From assembly GCF_013359725.1 (NCBI RefSeq), contig NZ_JABFMW010000018.1, forward strand, positions 21,220-85,219: a stretch of DNA of 64,000 bases. Direction: 5' to 3'. Position 1 is the first letter of the stretch. Each line of letters opens with the position of its first letter. Shown piece after piece: positions 32,389 through 41,637 of this stretch. Both the position numbers and the translations under genes were made by a program. The stretch is from Pseudarthrobacter sp. C4D7 (lineage in GTDB: Bacteria; Actinomycetota; Actinomycetes; Actinomycetales; Micrococcaceae). The notes under the pieces are model-generated. The model saw only the letters and a program-made list of their open reading frames with translations. It ran no database searches and was not told the origin of the DNA.

Positions 32389-33980
32389 TGGCCCGCATGA
32401 AGCTTTTGACAGCAAAGAAGGCAAAGACAGTAAAGACAGTAAAGACAGTAAAGAAAGCAAAAGCCCCGGCAAAGGAAGCAGGGCCAGGCTCGCGGGGCTG
32501 GACCGGACGGGGCGGCGGCATGGCCCAGCTCCTCCCGTCCGTCCGGGAGTACCGGGGAACAACCGTTCAGGTCTGCGGGCTGTGGCCGTTCTCTTCGGGT
32601 GCGTCATCACCCATGATCGGTGTCCCGCTCGGCCGGCATGAGGAAACCCAGGCAACGGTGTGCTGTGACCCGATCAGCTGGTTCCAGCGCGCACGCCTGA
32701 TTTCCAACCCGTCCGCGTTCATCCTCGGCAAACCAGGCCTCGGAAAGTCCACGGTGGTCCGCCGGATGTTCATCGGTCTCTCCGCACAGGGCGTCCACCC
32801 TTTGATCCTGGGCGACCTCAAAGGCGAGCACGTCAAAGCCGTCAAAGCCCTCGGCGGACAGGTCATCAAGCTAGGCCGCGGCGTCGGCTACATGAACATC
32901 CTCGACCCCGGCCAGGCCGTCGAAGCAGCCCAGCTGCTCGAAGCCAGCGGCCACCACGAAGACGCCGCACGGGTCCGCGCCGACGCCCACGGACGGCGCC
33001 TGACCATGGTCGTCTCCCTCATCACCATCAGCCGGAACAACCCGCCCACCGACCAGGAACAGACCATCCTGGACCGGGCCCTGCGCGTCCTCGATGAACG
33101 CTTCGACGGCGTCCCGGTCCTGAAAGACCTGCTCGACGTGATCGTCGCCGCCCCGGACGAACTGCGCCAGGTCGCCCTGGACCGCGGCGACATGAACATC
33201 TACCTCCAGGAAACCCGGGCACTGGAAGCCACCCTCCTGGGCCTGACCGGCGGCGGAAAGCTCGGCGAAATCTTCTCCCGCCAAACCACCAACCCCATGA
33301 AGCGCGATCGCGCCGTCGTCTTCGACGTCTCCAGCATCGACGAGACCGAAACCGACCTGCAGGCCGCCGTGCTCCTGGCCTGCTGGTCCTACGGCTTCGG
33401 CACCGTGAACGTCGCCAACGCCCTCGCCGACGCAGGCCTGGAACCGCGCAGGAACTACTTCGTCGTCCTGGACGAACTGTGGCGGGCCCTCCGCGCCGGC
33501 AAGGGCATGGTCGACCGCGTGGACGCCCTCACCCGCCTCAACCGATCCGTCGGGGTCGGGCAGATCATGATCTCCCACACCATGTCCGACCTGCTGGCCC
33601 TGCCGGCCGAGGAGGACCGGATGAAAGCACGGGGTTTCGTTGAACGCTCCGGCATGGTCATCTGTGGCGGCCTGCCCGCCTCCGAGATGCCGCTGCTGAC
33701 CTCCGCGATCCCGCTGTCCCGGCAGGAACAACAGAAACTCATCTCCTGGCAGGACCCGCCCGCGTGGGACTCCCGCGGTGTAGACGTCGAACCGCCAGGT
33801 CGTGGGAAGTTCCTCATCAAGGTCGGCGGCCGTCCCGGAATCCCGGTCCAGGTGGGCCTGACCTCCGTGGAGCACGGCCCCGACGGGGTCAACGACACGG
33901 ACGGGAAATGGCACGGATCCCCGGAACCGATCCTGGACCCGGCCGCAGCCATCCTGCCGATTGAAGGAGGCACGCTGTGA
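32388..33980 (+). CDS. VirB4-like ATPase
   Basis: 530 residues. After a Lys-rich N-terminus (~1-40) there is a full ATPase core: Walker A GKPGLGKST (~114-122), Walker B VVLDELWRAL (~362-371) and a later DxxT-like region. VirB4-type ATPases drive assembly of the transfer pilus and channel at the inner membrane. Three in-frame AAAGACAGT repeats (32423-32449) encode KTV repeats in the basic N-terminus; copy number changes would not break the frame. The gene overlaps the next by four bases. Confidence 0.85.
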   Translation: MARMKLLTAKKAKTVKTVKTVKKAKAPAKEAGPGSRGWTGRGGGMAQLLPSVREYRGTTVQVCGLWPFSSGASSPMIGVPLGRHEETQATVCCDPISWFQRARLISNPSAFILGKPGLGKSTVVRRMFIGLSAQGVHPLILGDLKGEHVKAVKALGGQVIKLGRGVGYMNILDPGQAVEAAQLLEASGHHEDAARVRADAHGRRLTMVVSLITISRNNPPTDQEQTILDRALRVLDERFDGVPVLKDLLDVIVAAPDELRQVALDRGDMNIYLQETRALEATLLGLTGGGKLGEIFSRQTTNPMKRDRAVVFDVSSIDETETDLQAAVLLACWSYGFGTVNVANALADAGLEPRRNYFVVLDELWRALRAGKGMVDRVDALTRLNRSVGVGQIMISHTMSDLLALPAEEDRMKARGFVERSGMVICGGLPASEMPLLTSAIPLSRQEQQKLISWQDPPAWDSRGVDVEPPGRGKFLIKVGGRPGIPVQVGLTSVEHGPDGVNDTDGKWHGSPEPILDPAAAILPIEGGTL

Positions 33981-35746
33981 GCGCACCGAACCGCAAAGGC
34001 ATCGGTCTCGGGGACGCCATCCTCGTCTGGCTGGCCATCGGCTTTATCGTCGTCTTCGGTGGGGGCACGTACGCCGCGGTACACATCGGCTCGTGGATGG
34101 CAGGCATCGACGCGCCTCCGGCCCATCCTATTGACCTGATCGCCGGGCTGATCAAGGGCAAGGTGCCGTGGCCGGCCCAGTCCACCATCGTCGTCTGCGT
34201 CATGGCCGGCCTGGTACTGGCCCTGGCCATTGTCGTCCTGATGGCGTGGCGGCAGGGTGCGTCCAAGCGTGCCCGCGTGGACAAGGCCGCCCGCTACCTG
34301 GGCCGCGGGAAGTCCCTCGCCGCGTTCTCCGACAAGGGTGCACAGGCCAAAGCCGAACGGCTGGGAATTAGGGACAACCCAGGCATCGTCGTGGGAAAGG
34401 TGGTTTCCACCGGCCAGAAGTTCGTCCAGTCCTGGGAAGACCTCAGCCTCGACATCTGGGGACCCCGAACGGGTAAATCCACCTCGCGGGTGATGCCCGC
34501 GATCCTGGACGCTCCCGGCGCGGTGGTCTCGACGTCCAACAAGCGTGACGTGGTGGACGGCACCCGAGGCGTCCGCGAGAACGTAGCCCCGGTGTGGGTG
34601 TTCGATCCGCAGAAGATCGCCCAGGAAGAACCGGACTGGTGGTGGAACCCGCTGTCCTACGTCACCGACGAAGAGAAGGCCTACAAACTCACTCAGCATT
34701 TCTCTGTTGGTTCCCGCGTGCCGGGGTCAAAACCGGATGCCTACTTCGACCCGAAGGCTGAAGACATCCTGTCCTCGTACTTCCTCGCGGCCGCGCTCGG
34801 TGGGCTGCCGATCACGCAGGTCTACCTGTGGGTGACCGAACAGGTGAACCGTGAACCGATCAACATCCTCAAGCAGCACGACTACGAGCTGCAGTACAAG
34901 GGCCTGGAGTCCACGCTGGAACTGGCTGACAAGCAGCGCGATGGCATCTTCGGCACCGCCGAGAAGATGATCCAGTGCCTCAAAAGCCGCAACACCCTCC
35001 GCTGGGTCGCTCCAACCGGCGGCGCGACCGTGGCCACGGATACCCGCCGACAGTTCAACCCGCACGCCTTCGCCGCCTCCCAAGATACGATCTACATCCT
35101 CTCCAAGGAAGGCGCTGGCTCAGCCGCCCCGCTCACCACGGCCCTCACGGTGGCGATTGCAGAGGCTATGGAGGAACGCGCAGAGCGCAGCGGTGGCCGC
35201 CTGCCCAAGCCGGCCCTGTTCGCCCTGGACGAGCTGGCCAACGTCGTCCGCTGGGCCGGCCTTCCGGATCAGTTCAGCCACTACGGCTCCAAGGGCCTGA
35301 TCGTTATGGGCATCCTCCAGTCCTGGTCCCAGGGCGTCGAGCTGTGGGGTGAAGCCAACATGCGGAAAATCTGGTCGGCTGCGAACGTCAAGGTCTACGG
35401 CGGCGGTGTCGCCGAAGAAGGCTTCCTCCGCGCCCTTTCTGATCTGATCGGGGACTACAGCTACATCAACGTCTCCGTCTCCTCAGGGAAGTCAGGTTCC
35501 AGCCGCTCCCGCCAGGAAAGCAAGGAACGCATCTTCGACGTCTCCAACCTGGCGGAGCTGGACCGCGGCCGCGCCGTTGTCCTGTCCTCGGGTGCACCGG
35601 CAACCCTCGTCCGGACCATGCCCTGGTACACCGGGCCCCACAAAGACGCGGTGGAGTCATCCATCAAGAAGTACAGCCCCCAGTCCGAGGAAGAGGCGGA
35701 GCCGGTTGCAGCCGCCGCTGTCGCTAATCCCTGGGTAACGAAGTAA
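33977..35746 (+). CDS. VirD4/TraG-type coupling protein
   Basis: 589 residues. Two transmembrane helices (~14-34 and ~73-93) precede a TraG-type ATPase: Walker A GPRTGKSTS (~161-169), then VVSTSNKRD, and LFALDELANVVRW (~414-426) as Walker B. A TraM-recognition-like stretch (YGGGVAEEGFLRALSDLIG) follows. It recruits the relaxase-DNA complex to the channel. The relaxase itself is not in this window. This is the clearest evidence that the element is conjugative. Confidence 0.9.
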   Translation: MSAPNRKGIGLGDAILVWLAIGFIVVFGGGTYAAVHIGSWMAGIDAPPAHPIDLIAGLIKGKVPWPAQSTIVVCVMAGLVLALAIVVLMAWRQGASKRARVDKAARYLGRGKSLAAFSDKGAQAKAERLGIRDNPGIVVGKVVSTGQKFVQSWEDLSLDIWGPRTGKSTSRVMPAILDAPGAVVSTSNKRDVVDGTRGVRENVAPVWVFDPQKIAQEEPDWWWNPLSYVTDEEKAYKLTQHFSVGSRVPGSKPDAYFDPKAEDILSSYFLAAALGGLPITQVYLWVTEQVNREPINILKQHDYELQYKGLESTLELADKQRDGIFGTAEKMIQCLKSRNTLRWVAPTGGATVATDTRRQFNPHAFAASQDTIYILSKEGAGSAAPLTTALTVAIAEAMEERAERSGGRLPKPALFALDELANVVRWAGLPDQFSHYGSKGLIVMGILQSWSQGVELWGEANMRKIWSAANVKVYGGGVAEEGFLRALSDLIGDYSYINVSVSSGKSGSSRSRQESKERIFDVSNLAELDRGRAVVLSSGAPATLVRTMPWYTGPHKDAVESSIKKYSPQSEEEAEPVAAAAVANPWVTK

Positions 35747-35759
35747 GGAAGCTGCTGCG

Positions 35760-36197
35760 GTGACAGATGATTTTGGGTTGTTCGATACGGACACTCCGCC
35801 CGCCAATGCCGGCGGAAGTGAAGACGAGAAGACCGAGAAGAAGCCGGAGCTCGTCTACGGTTCGCCCGAGGAGTTCCTTCATGAGCAGTTGCTGCCCACC
35901 TATGTCCGCAGCGTCACCGGAAAATCCGCGAAATGGTGCATCGAGTGGTACTTCCACCCCGAGGCCGTCTCACGCGTAGCTGCATTGTGGCGGGCCTGGG
36001 AGCACCTGCGACTGGACCCTGCGACCGGCATGAGCGTGTGGTGGAAGGACCATGCAGACCACCACATGCGGGTGCTTTTGGATCCCCAAGGGCCGTTCTA
36101 CAACTGCGACATGAAAGAACACCGCGAACCCGAACACCTCGAACCCAAAAAAGCCCCGGCGGGATGGTTCCCAGACGTGCGGACTATTCCCACCTAG
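35760..36197 (+). CDS. DUF4913-domain protein
   Basis: 145 residues, GTG-type start after GGAAGCTGC. ELVYGSPEEFLHEQLLPTYV (~29-48), WCIEWYFHPEAVSRVAALWR (~59-78) and SVWWKDHADHHMRVLLDP (~92-109) fit DUF4913, common as the last gene of actinobacterial transfer operons. Its function is unknown. A strong terminator follows. Confidence 0.8.
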   Translation: MTDDFGLFDTDTPPANAGGSEDEKTEKKPELVYGSPEEFLHEQLLPTYVRSVTGKSAKWCIEWYFHPEAVSRVAALWRAWEHLRLDPATGMSVWWKDHADHHMRVLLDPQGPFYNCDMKEHREPEHLEPKKAPAGWFPDVRTIPT

Positions 36198-36236
36198 AAA
36201 CCGGCAGCTACAGGATGAGGGCAGCGCAATAAAATA

Positions 36237-36283
36237 AGTCGAGGCTGGAATCTGTTATAGATCCCAGCCCCGACTTTTCTTTG
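36237..36283 (+). terminator. Rho-independent terminator of the conjugation operon
   Basis: AGTCGAGGCTGGAATCT (36237-36253) pairs with AGATCCCAGCCCCGACT (36259-36275), 15 of 17 positions, with a 5-base loop. TTTTCTTTGTTT follows on the plus strand. It also lies after the end of the convergent Lsr2 gene (36292). Confidence 0.8.
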
Positions 36284-36291
36284 TTTCCGCC

Positions 36292-36621
36292 CTAGTGAGC
36301 GGCTTCGTACTTCTCTACGACGTCCGCTTGAATACGACCACGAGTATTTACCTGGATGCCGTTCTCAACTGCCCACATCCGTACCGCTTTGGCGTCCGGC
36401 CCACTCTGCGAAGACTTCGTACGAGCCGCCGGACGACCACGTCCGCCGGATACCTTGCGTCCAGCGTCGGTAAAACGACTCAGAGCTCCGCGCAGTTCAT
36501 TCGCGTGCCCCTCGTTCAGATCAATCACGTATTCACTGCCGTCGAGCGCGAAAGATATCGTTTCGCTAGCTTCCGAGCCATCAATATCATCTTCCAGAAC
36601 CACGACCGTCTTTTTTGCCAT
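36292..36621 (-). CDS. lsr2: Lsr2-family nucleoid-associated protein
   Basis: 109 residues. The N-terminal dimerisation domain has the usual Lsr2 shape (KKTVVVLEDDIDGSEASETI, then ISFALDGSEYVIDLNEGHA). The C-terminal DNA-binding domain has the AT-hook-like RGRP near 61-64 and a following WAVENGIQVNTRGRI helix (~83-97). Lsr2 silences AT-rich foreign DNA in actinobacteria, and plasmid-borne copies can damp the cost of a plasmid to the host. Length is typical. It reads toward the end of the transfer operon. Confidence 0.9.
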   Translation of the reverse strand: MAKKTVVVLEDDIDGSEASETISFALDGSEYVIDLNEGHANELRGALSRFTDAGRKVSGGRGRPAARTKSSQSGPDAKAVRMWAVENGIQVNTRGRIQADVVEKYEAAH

Positions 36622-36924
36622 AACTCAAGGTTAACAGCCTGCTGAACGGATGGGTCGGGAAAAACTGCACGCAAGCAACCGCCCTCAGGAAGGATTCGTC
36701 CATGGCTAGGGTCAATCCGGGTATACATGGTTGAAACGTGAGCTGTGGAGAGAGCCCAGAGTAGCGTAGCGCTGAATTGTCCACCAGGATTATCCCTGCT
36801 TGTAGGCAGCAAGTGGCTTAGCATCAGCCAGACCAGCGCTATTGAAAAATAACGCCCTAGCAGTCTGTCTTTCCCAAGTGCCGTACTGCTAAATTGAACG
36901 CAATTTAGCAATCACGGAGGCGGC
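36622..36924. other. Gap with a hairpin before the repeat protein
   Basis: TGCTAAATTG (36887-36896) and CAATTTAGCA (36901-36910) are perfect 10-bp arms with the loop AACG, immediately upstream of the CGGAGG ribosome binding site of the gene at 36925. A translation-controlling stem or an operator is likely. The rest of the gap holds no supported gene. Confidence 0.5.
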
Positions 36925-37635
36925 ATGGCTGACAATTCTGGAGGACATGGTCCCCATTCCCATCGCACGTCCGACAAGGGCAAGATGATTTATAGGCGCG
37001 TAGGAGATGGCAAGGACTTTGATACTGGGACCTATGCCGATCGAGGCAAAGTTGCGGCCCGCCAAGAATACATAGACCATGCTGGAAGAGCTACGTCAGT
37101 TACTGAATACGAGAGCGGTCGCGCGGACATTTTCGTAGGCGATGACCAAGTTGGACGCTGGAAGACCGAGGCCGCCAATGTACCTAACACCGTAACCGGG
37201 AAAAACCTTAAACAGCAGGAGTGGGAGGCCCGGCAGGCCGAACGCGCCCGCAAGCAGCAAGAATACGAAGCACGAAAAGCCGAGCAGGAACGCAAGAAGC
37301 GCGAGTGGGAGGCCCGACAAGCCGAACGCGCCCGCAAGCAGCAAGAATACGAAGCACGAAAAGCCGAGCAGGAACGCAAGAAGCGCGAGTGGGAGGCCCG
37401 ACAAGCCGAACGCGCCCGCAAGCAGCAAGAATACGAAGCACGAAAAGCCCAACAGCAGCGGGAGTATGAGGCCCGACAGGCAGAAAAACAGCGCAAGCAG
37501 GCGGAGTATTTGGCGCGGCAGGCCGCAAGATCTTCCCGCTCAAGCAGCATGTTTGATCCTCGTCCGCGAGGGACTCAAGCACGAAGCATTTTCGATCCCA
37601 GGCCGAGAGGTAAACAAACGAAGAGCTGGTTCTAA
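36925..37635 (+). CDS. Repeat-rich coiled-coil protein
   Basis: 236 residues. Residues 1-95 form a small N-terminal domain (RVGDGKDFDTGTYADRG, ATSVTEYESGRADIFV). Residues ~99-200 are long helical repeats rich in Lys, Arg, Glu and Gln, with a 28-residue unit beginning EWEARQAERARKQQEYEA. Near-identical repeats at DNA level (84-bp period) show recent expansion. The C-terminus has two FDPRPRG motifs. No family recognised; a DNA- or protein-binding structural role is possible. Confidence 0.6.
   Translation: MADNSGGHGPHSHRTSDKGKMIYRRVGDGKDFDTGTYADRGKVAARQEYIDHAGRATSVTEYESGRADIFVGDDQVGRWKTEAANVPNTVTGKNLKQQEWEARQAERARKQQEYEARKAEQERKKREWEARQAERARKQQEYEARKAEQERKKREWEARQAERARKQQEYEARKAQQQREYEARQAEKQRKQAEYLARQAARSSRSSSMFDPRPRGTQARSIFDPRPRGKQTKSWF
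37219..37449 (+). repeat. 84-bp tandem repeats inside the coiled-coil gene
   Basis: Units start at 37219, 37303 and 37387; the first two are full length and nearly identical, the third is about 63 bp. The period is a multiple of three, so copy-number change would not alter the frame. Confidence 0.85.
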
Positions 37636-37883
37636 GGAGCGCCAAGACCGAGGGCCTGCCGTGCAGCCATTGCCTGATGTCCGATTTGGGTCTAGATCCG
37701 GACCAGAACGTGTCTAGAAGCATCCTAATAAGCCCTAATCTGACGCCCCTTTCAGTGCCCCCTGACGTCAGGTTGGGGTGTGCCCATGCCGACGCGGAGG
37801 CCGAAGGACCGGGCCTCGCAGCTGCAGTCCGAAGGGTATAGGGGGTGGGGTGGTCGCACCTGCATCGGGTCCACGAGGCTTGC
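37636..37883. other. Gap with a perfect palindrome
   Basis: CCTGACGTCAGG at 37761-37772 is a 12-bp palindrome. No gene is supported in this stretch, which marks the junction between plasmid core and the sugar-catabolic island. Confidence 0.35.
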
Positions 37884-38219
37884 TTACTTGATGGGGCGAT
37901 CAGAGATTTGCTCCGGCCAAATGTCTGTGGGACTCAGAAGGTATGACGTCACGTGGAGTACTACCGGGCCGTCTGCTTCCGATTGTTTCTTGACTTCTAT
38001 CCAGTGGGGGTCAGCTTGAAAGGAGGCCCAGTTGGTGGAGGGGTCGTTGTCGTGACGCACCAGATAGATGAGAATGTCCGGTTGCCCTTGGACCTGCCAA
38101 TAGGCGATGCTGTGGATTCCATGTGTCGGAAATATATCCAGCGTGTGGTTCCGGAAGCGCTCGAGTAGTTTCTCAATCTGTCCTGGCGCGGTCGTATAGG
38201 TTCGCAATTCCAATGTCAT
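37884..38219 (-). CDS. NIPSNAP-family protein
   Basis: 111 residues. LELRTYTTAPGQIEKLLERF (~3-22), an IHSIAYWQVQG strand (~36-46) and LVRHDNDPSTNWASFQADP HW (~52-72) fit NIPSNAP-type ferredoxin-like folds, which pair as dimers. They often sit beside Gfo/Idh/MocA genes in sugar clusters, as here (the next gene in the same direction begins at 39466). The exact substrate is unknown. Confidence 0.75.
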   Translation of the reverse strand: MTLELRTYTTAPGQIEKLLERFRNHTLDIFPTHGIHSIAYWQVQGQPDILIYLVRHDNDPSTNWASFQADPHWIEVKKQSEADGPVVLHVTSYLLSPTDIWPEQISDRPIK

Positions 38220-38275
38220 GTGATTCTACTTCCGACCTGATGGGCAGTTGCTGAGTGTGGGAGGCTTTGCGTTGC

Positions 38276-39466
38276 TCAGACTTTTTGCCATTGGCTGGAA
38301 TTTGCGGCGCTGGATTCCACTGCGGCGAGGACCCGCTGGACCTGCAAAGCGTCGGCGAAGGACGGCTCCGGCTGGCGGTCTTCGCCGATCGCGGTGACGA
38401 GATCCACCACCTGGTGGGTGAAACCGTGCTCGTACCCCAGGCCGTGGCCTGTCGGCCACCAGTGCCCGACATAGGGGTGCTCGGGCTCGGTGACGAAGAT
38501 CCTGCGGAAACCGGCGTCGGGGGACTCGGCCGCATCGTAGAAGGACAGGACGTTCATGTCCTCAAAATCGAAGGCGAGGGAACCTTTGGTGCCGTTGACC
38601 TCCAGCCGCATGGCGTTCTTCCTGCCCAGGGCGTAGCGCGTTGCCTCAAACACGCCGATCGCGCCCGCGGAGGCGCCGCCGTCGAACTTTGCGCTGAAGA
38701 TGGCCGCATCATCCACGGTGACCTCCCCGCGGGGCGCGTCGCTGCTGAGGTCACCGTGGCCGCCAAGGCCCACCAGGTCACCGGCCAGCGGACGCTCCCG
38801 GACAAAGGTTTCCAGCATCGCCGATACCCCGCTGATGTATTGGCCCGTGACCCACTGGGCAGCGTCGATGCTGTGTGCACCGATGTCGCCCAGGGAACCG
38901 GAACCGGACTTGCTCTTGTCCAGCCGCCAGGTCATGGGCGCGTTGGCGTCCGAGAGCCAGTCCTGCAGGTACTGCGCCCGGACGTGCCGGATCTCGCCGA
39001 GCCTGCCCTGCTCCACGAACCGCTTGGCCAGCGCCAGGGCAGGGGTGCGGCGGTAGCTGAAGCCGCACATGGACAAGACGCCATGCTTGGCTGCGGTTTC
39101 CGCCGCCAGTGTCATCCGCTCCGCTTCCTCCACGGAGTTCGCCAGCGGCTTCTCGCACAGCACGTGCTTGCCGGCCTCGAGGGCTGCGATGGCGATCTCG
39201 GCATGGGTGTTGCCGGGAGTGCAGATATCGATGAGGTCGATGTCGTCACGCTCAAGCAGGCGCCGCCAGTCAGTCTCCACCGATTCCCAGCCCAGCTTGT
39301 CCGCAGCGGCGCGAACGCCGTGGGCATTCCTTCCGGCCACTGCGGTGAGCTGTGGTTGCAGGGGCAGGTCGAAGAACCGGGGGGCGGTACGCCAGGCGTG
39401 GGAGTGGGCGGCACCCATGAAGGCGTAGCCCACCATGCCTACGCGCAGGGGTTTGGTCTCGGGCAT
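38276..39466 (-). CDS. Gfo/Idh/MocA-family oxidoreductase
   Basis: 396 residues, AAAGGAA before the ATG. The Rossmann NAD(P) fold begins RVGMVGYAFMGAAHSHAW (~8-25). The family signature VLCEKPLANSVEEAERM (~101-117), with CEKP as the nicotinamide/substrate contact, follows, along with a C-terminal substrate domain with HSIDAAQWVTGQ. Such enzymes oxidise or epimerise sugars and inositols. The neighbouring ThuA-like and ABC genes suggest a 3-keto-glycoside or related sugar route. Confidence 0.85.
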   Translation of the reverse strand: MPETKPLRVGMVGYAFMGAAHSHAWRTAPRFFDLPLQPQLTAVAGRNAHGVRAAADKLGWESVETDWRRLLERDDIDLIDICTPGNTHAEIAIAALEAGKHVLCEKPLANSVEEAERMTLAAETAAKHGVLSMCGFSYRRTPALALAKRFVEQGRLGEIRHVRAQYLQDWLSDANAPMTWRLDKSKSGSGSLGDIGAHSIDAAQWVTGQYISGVSAMLETFVRERPLAGDLVGLGGHGDLSSDAPRGEVTVDDAAIFSAKFDGGASAGAIGVFEATRYALGRKNAMRLEVNGTKGSLAFDFEDMNVLSFYDAAESPDAGFRRIFVTEPEHPYVGHWWPTGHGLGYEHGFTHQVVDLVTAIGEDRQPEPSFADALQVQRVLAAVESSAANSSQWQKV

Positions 39467-39657
39467 CGGGAGTTCCTTTCAGTGGGAGGGACTGCGTGGT
39501 GAAAGCCTCTCAGCAGTGCCATTGGCTATGGCGTACAGCAGGGGCCTCATTTTCGAATTGTGGGCCGGCCGTCTCGTCTGTTCCGTATTCTTTGGAGCTC
39601 GTGCTTCGCTGACCCAGCGGTTCGGGGCTCCTGCTGTGGTCCCGGCTCGCCTTTCCC

Positions 39658-40797
39658 TCATTTGAGTAGCGCGTGGCCGCTGAGTGCCTGTGAAACCTCT
39701 GACCAGGACGCGAGTATTTCCTTCACTTCCGGCCTGGTTTCTTCGGCCTGCGCTGTAGCGTGGGCGGCTGAAAGAACGTGTTCGATGCTTACGCGCGCCT
39801 TTTGTTCAGCCGACAGTACGGCAGCTTCGACCATGGCAAGGCTGAGGACGTTTCCATGGACTTCTCCGGAGGGTTCCGTACCTGTTCGTAATGCTTGTAC
39901 GAATTCCGCGAGGGAACCGGCGATCTCCTCTGGAATGTCAGTGGCGTTCGTCGGCGTGGGATCTTCACCGCTGCTTTCGATGTCAAAGACTGCGTCTTTT
40001 TCACCGTCCCAGGTTGCTGTCCCGTTGGCACCGCTGATGCGCCAGTTCCCGTTCCAGGACGTTTCGAGCCCGGGACTGCACCAGCTACCTGTGAAGATGT
40101 AGCGGGCGCCGCCGCTGAGTTCGAATATTGCGCTGGTAGCGGCGTCTCCTTTGTACCAGCTCCAGTTGGGATTGTATTCCTCGCAATAGACGGATACCGG
40201 TTCCTGATCCAGGAGGTAGCGGGCCACGTCGAAGGCGTGGATGGCCATGTCTACCAGGAGGACGTGGTCCATCTCCTCGCGGAAACCGCCGAAGTGAGGG
40301 GCCTTGAAGAATTCCGTTGTGACGATGCCGATGTCTCCGAGGGAGGGCAGCTCGTTTTTCAGCCTGGCCAGCGTGCGGTAGTAGCGCCGTGACTGGCTGA
40401 TCATGAGCAGTTGTCCGGTCGCTTCGGCGGCTGCGACGAGGGACAGTCCCTGGCTGACCGTTGGTGCCACAGGTTTTTCGCAGAGAACGGGGAGTCCGTT
40501 GAAGAGAGCTTCCATGTTGGTGGGAAGGTGTGCTGCCGGGATGGTGACGTTGACAACTGCCTGTGCGCCGGTGCTGGTTGCTACCTGGGTGAGGTTTGTT
40601 CCGGTGGTCACGTTGGTAAGGCCGGCCTCGCTGAGCGCCGCCTCTGCTGCAGCCAGGTTCAGGTCAACGAGTCCGACCAGCTCGACATCCGGGTTTGCGG
40701 TCAGCGCGGAGATCCATTTTTTGCCCATTAGTCCCGCCCCGATGAGGACTACGCGTATGGGACTGGTCGGGTCACTTTGGGTGGCGAAGGTCCTCAA
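39658..40797 (-). CDS. Gfo/Idh/MocA-family oxidoreductase
   Basis: 379 residues with a TTG start that overlaps the ThuA-like stop (TTGA), so the two are translationally coupled. The N-terminal fold has [17 protein letters not shown] (~17-33) and the motif [18 protein letters not shown] (~103-120). [15 protein letters not shown] (~180-194) is the C-terminal helix with the conserved His and Asp. It differs clearly in sequence from the oxidoreductase at 38276, so the two likely act on different steps or epimers of one sugar. Confidence 0.85.
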   Translation of the reverse strand: MRTFATQSDPTSPIRVVLIGAGLMGKKWISALTANPDVELVGLVDLNLAAAEAALSEAGLTNVTTGTNLTQVATSTGAQAVVNVTIPAAHLPTNMEALFNGLPVLCEKPVAPTVSQGLSLVAAAEATGQLLMISQSRRYYRTLARLKNELPSLGDIGIVTTEFFKAPHFGGFREEMDHVLLVDMAIHAFDVARYLLDQEPVSVYCEEYNPNWSWYKGDAATSAIFELSGGARYIFTGSWCSPGLETSWNGNWRISGANGTATWDGEKDAVFDIESSGEDPTPTNATDIPEEIAGSLAEFVQALRTGTEPSGEVHGNVLSLAMVEAAVLSAEQKARVSIEHVLSAAHATAQAEETRPEVKEILASWSEVSQALSGHALLK

Positions 40798-41582
40798 CTT
40801 TGGATCGCTCCTTGGTATCCCTGGCCGTTGTAGAAGTCTTCGGTGTCATATCGAAGGAGGGTGGGCTTGGTTCGCTCCGGGCGCTCGGTCTTGGCCCACT
40901 GGACACCATTGGCGATTACGCGGCGCACGTCGTCGTGGAAGTACACGGGGTAGTCCTGATCGCCGGGGCTGAAGTAGAAGATTTTGCCAAACCCGCGCTT
41001 GAAGGTGCATCCGCTGCGGAAGACTTCACCACCGGAGAACGAACTCATGAAAATGAGCTCGTCGGGGGCGGGAATGTCAAAGAATTCCCCATACATTTCC
41101 TGTTCAGGGATGATGAATGGGTGGGGAATTCCTTGGGCGATCGGATGGGTGGGATCCACGGTCCAGACGATCTCGCGGTCCCGCTCCGAGCGCCACCGCA
41201 ACGTGCAGGTGGTGCCCATTAGTTTGCGGAAAATTTTTGACCAATGACCGGAGTGCAGAACGAGCAGTCCCATGCCGGCCAGCACATGCGAATGCACGCG
41301 TTCGACGACCTCATCGGAGACTTCTCCATGGGCGGCGTGGCCCCACCAGACCAGGACGTCGGTGTTCTGCAGGACCTCCTCGGTGAGCCCGTGTTCGGGG
41401 TCGTCGAGGGTTACGGTGGACACCTGTGCCCGGTCGCCCAGGTTTTTTTCTATGCCGTGGCGGATCGCATTATGCATTCCATCGGGATAAATTGCTGCGA
41501 CTTCCGGTTCCCGCTGCTCGTGGCGGTTTTCTCCCCACACCACGACCCGAACGGGCGCGGTTGAAGTATCTGTTTCAGGCAT
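40794..41582 (-). CDS. ThuA-domain protein
   Basis: 262 residues, GGAAATC before the [23 protein letters not shown] (~11-30), the [20 protein letters not shown] stretch (~77-96), [14 protein letters not shown] (~104-117) and the later [15 protein letters not shown] (~211-225) fit ThuA, a class I glutamine amidotransferase-like fold. ThuA proteins belong to trehalose and other glycoside catabolism, with thuB-type dehydrogenases and thuEFG transporters, an arrangement visible here. Confidence 0.85.
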   Translation of the reverse strand: MPETDTSTAPVRVVVWGENRHEQREPEVAAIYPDGMHNAIRHGIEKNLGDRAQVSTVTLDDPEHGLTEEVLQNTDVLVWWGHAAHGEVSDEVVERVHSHVLAGMGLLVLHSGHWSKIFRKLMGTTCTLRWRSERDREIVWTVDPTHPIAQGIPHPFIIPEQEMYGEFFDIPAPDELIFMSSFSGGEVFRSGCTFKRGFGKIFYFSPGDQDYPVYFHDDVRRVIANGVQWAKTERPERTKPTLLRYDTEDFYNGQGYQGAIQS

Positions 41583-41637
41583 GATTTCCTAACTGATTGC
41601 GGCGGGTAGACGGGCTTGGTGGCCCTGGATCGTTGTC

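Noticed and set aside
37219..37449. Regular repeats as a CRISPR array
   Set aside because: The repeats are 84-bp contiguous coding units without unique spacers.
37761..37772. CCTGACGTCAGG palindrome as a specific operator
   Set aside because: A 12-bp palindrome alone in a gap; no adjacent start or repeated copy supports it.
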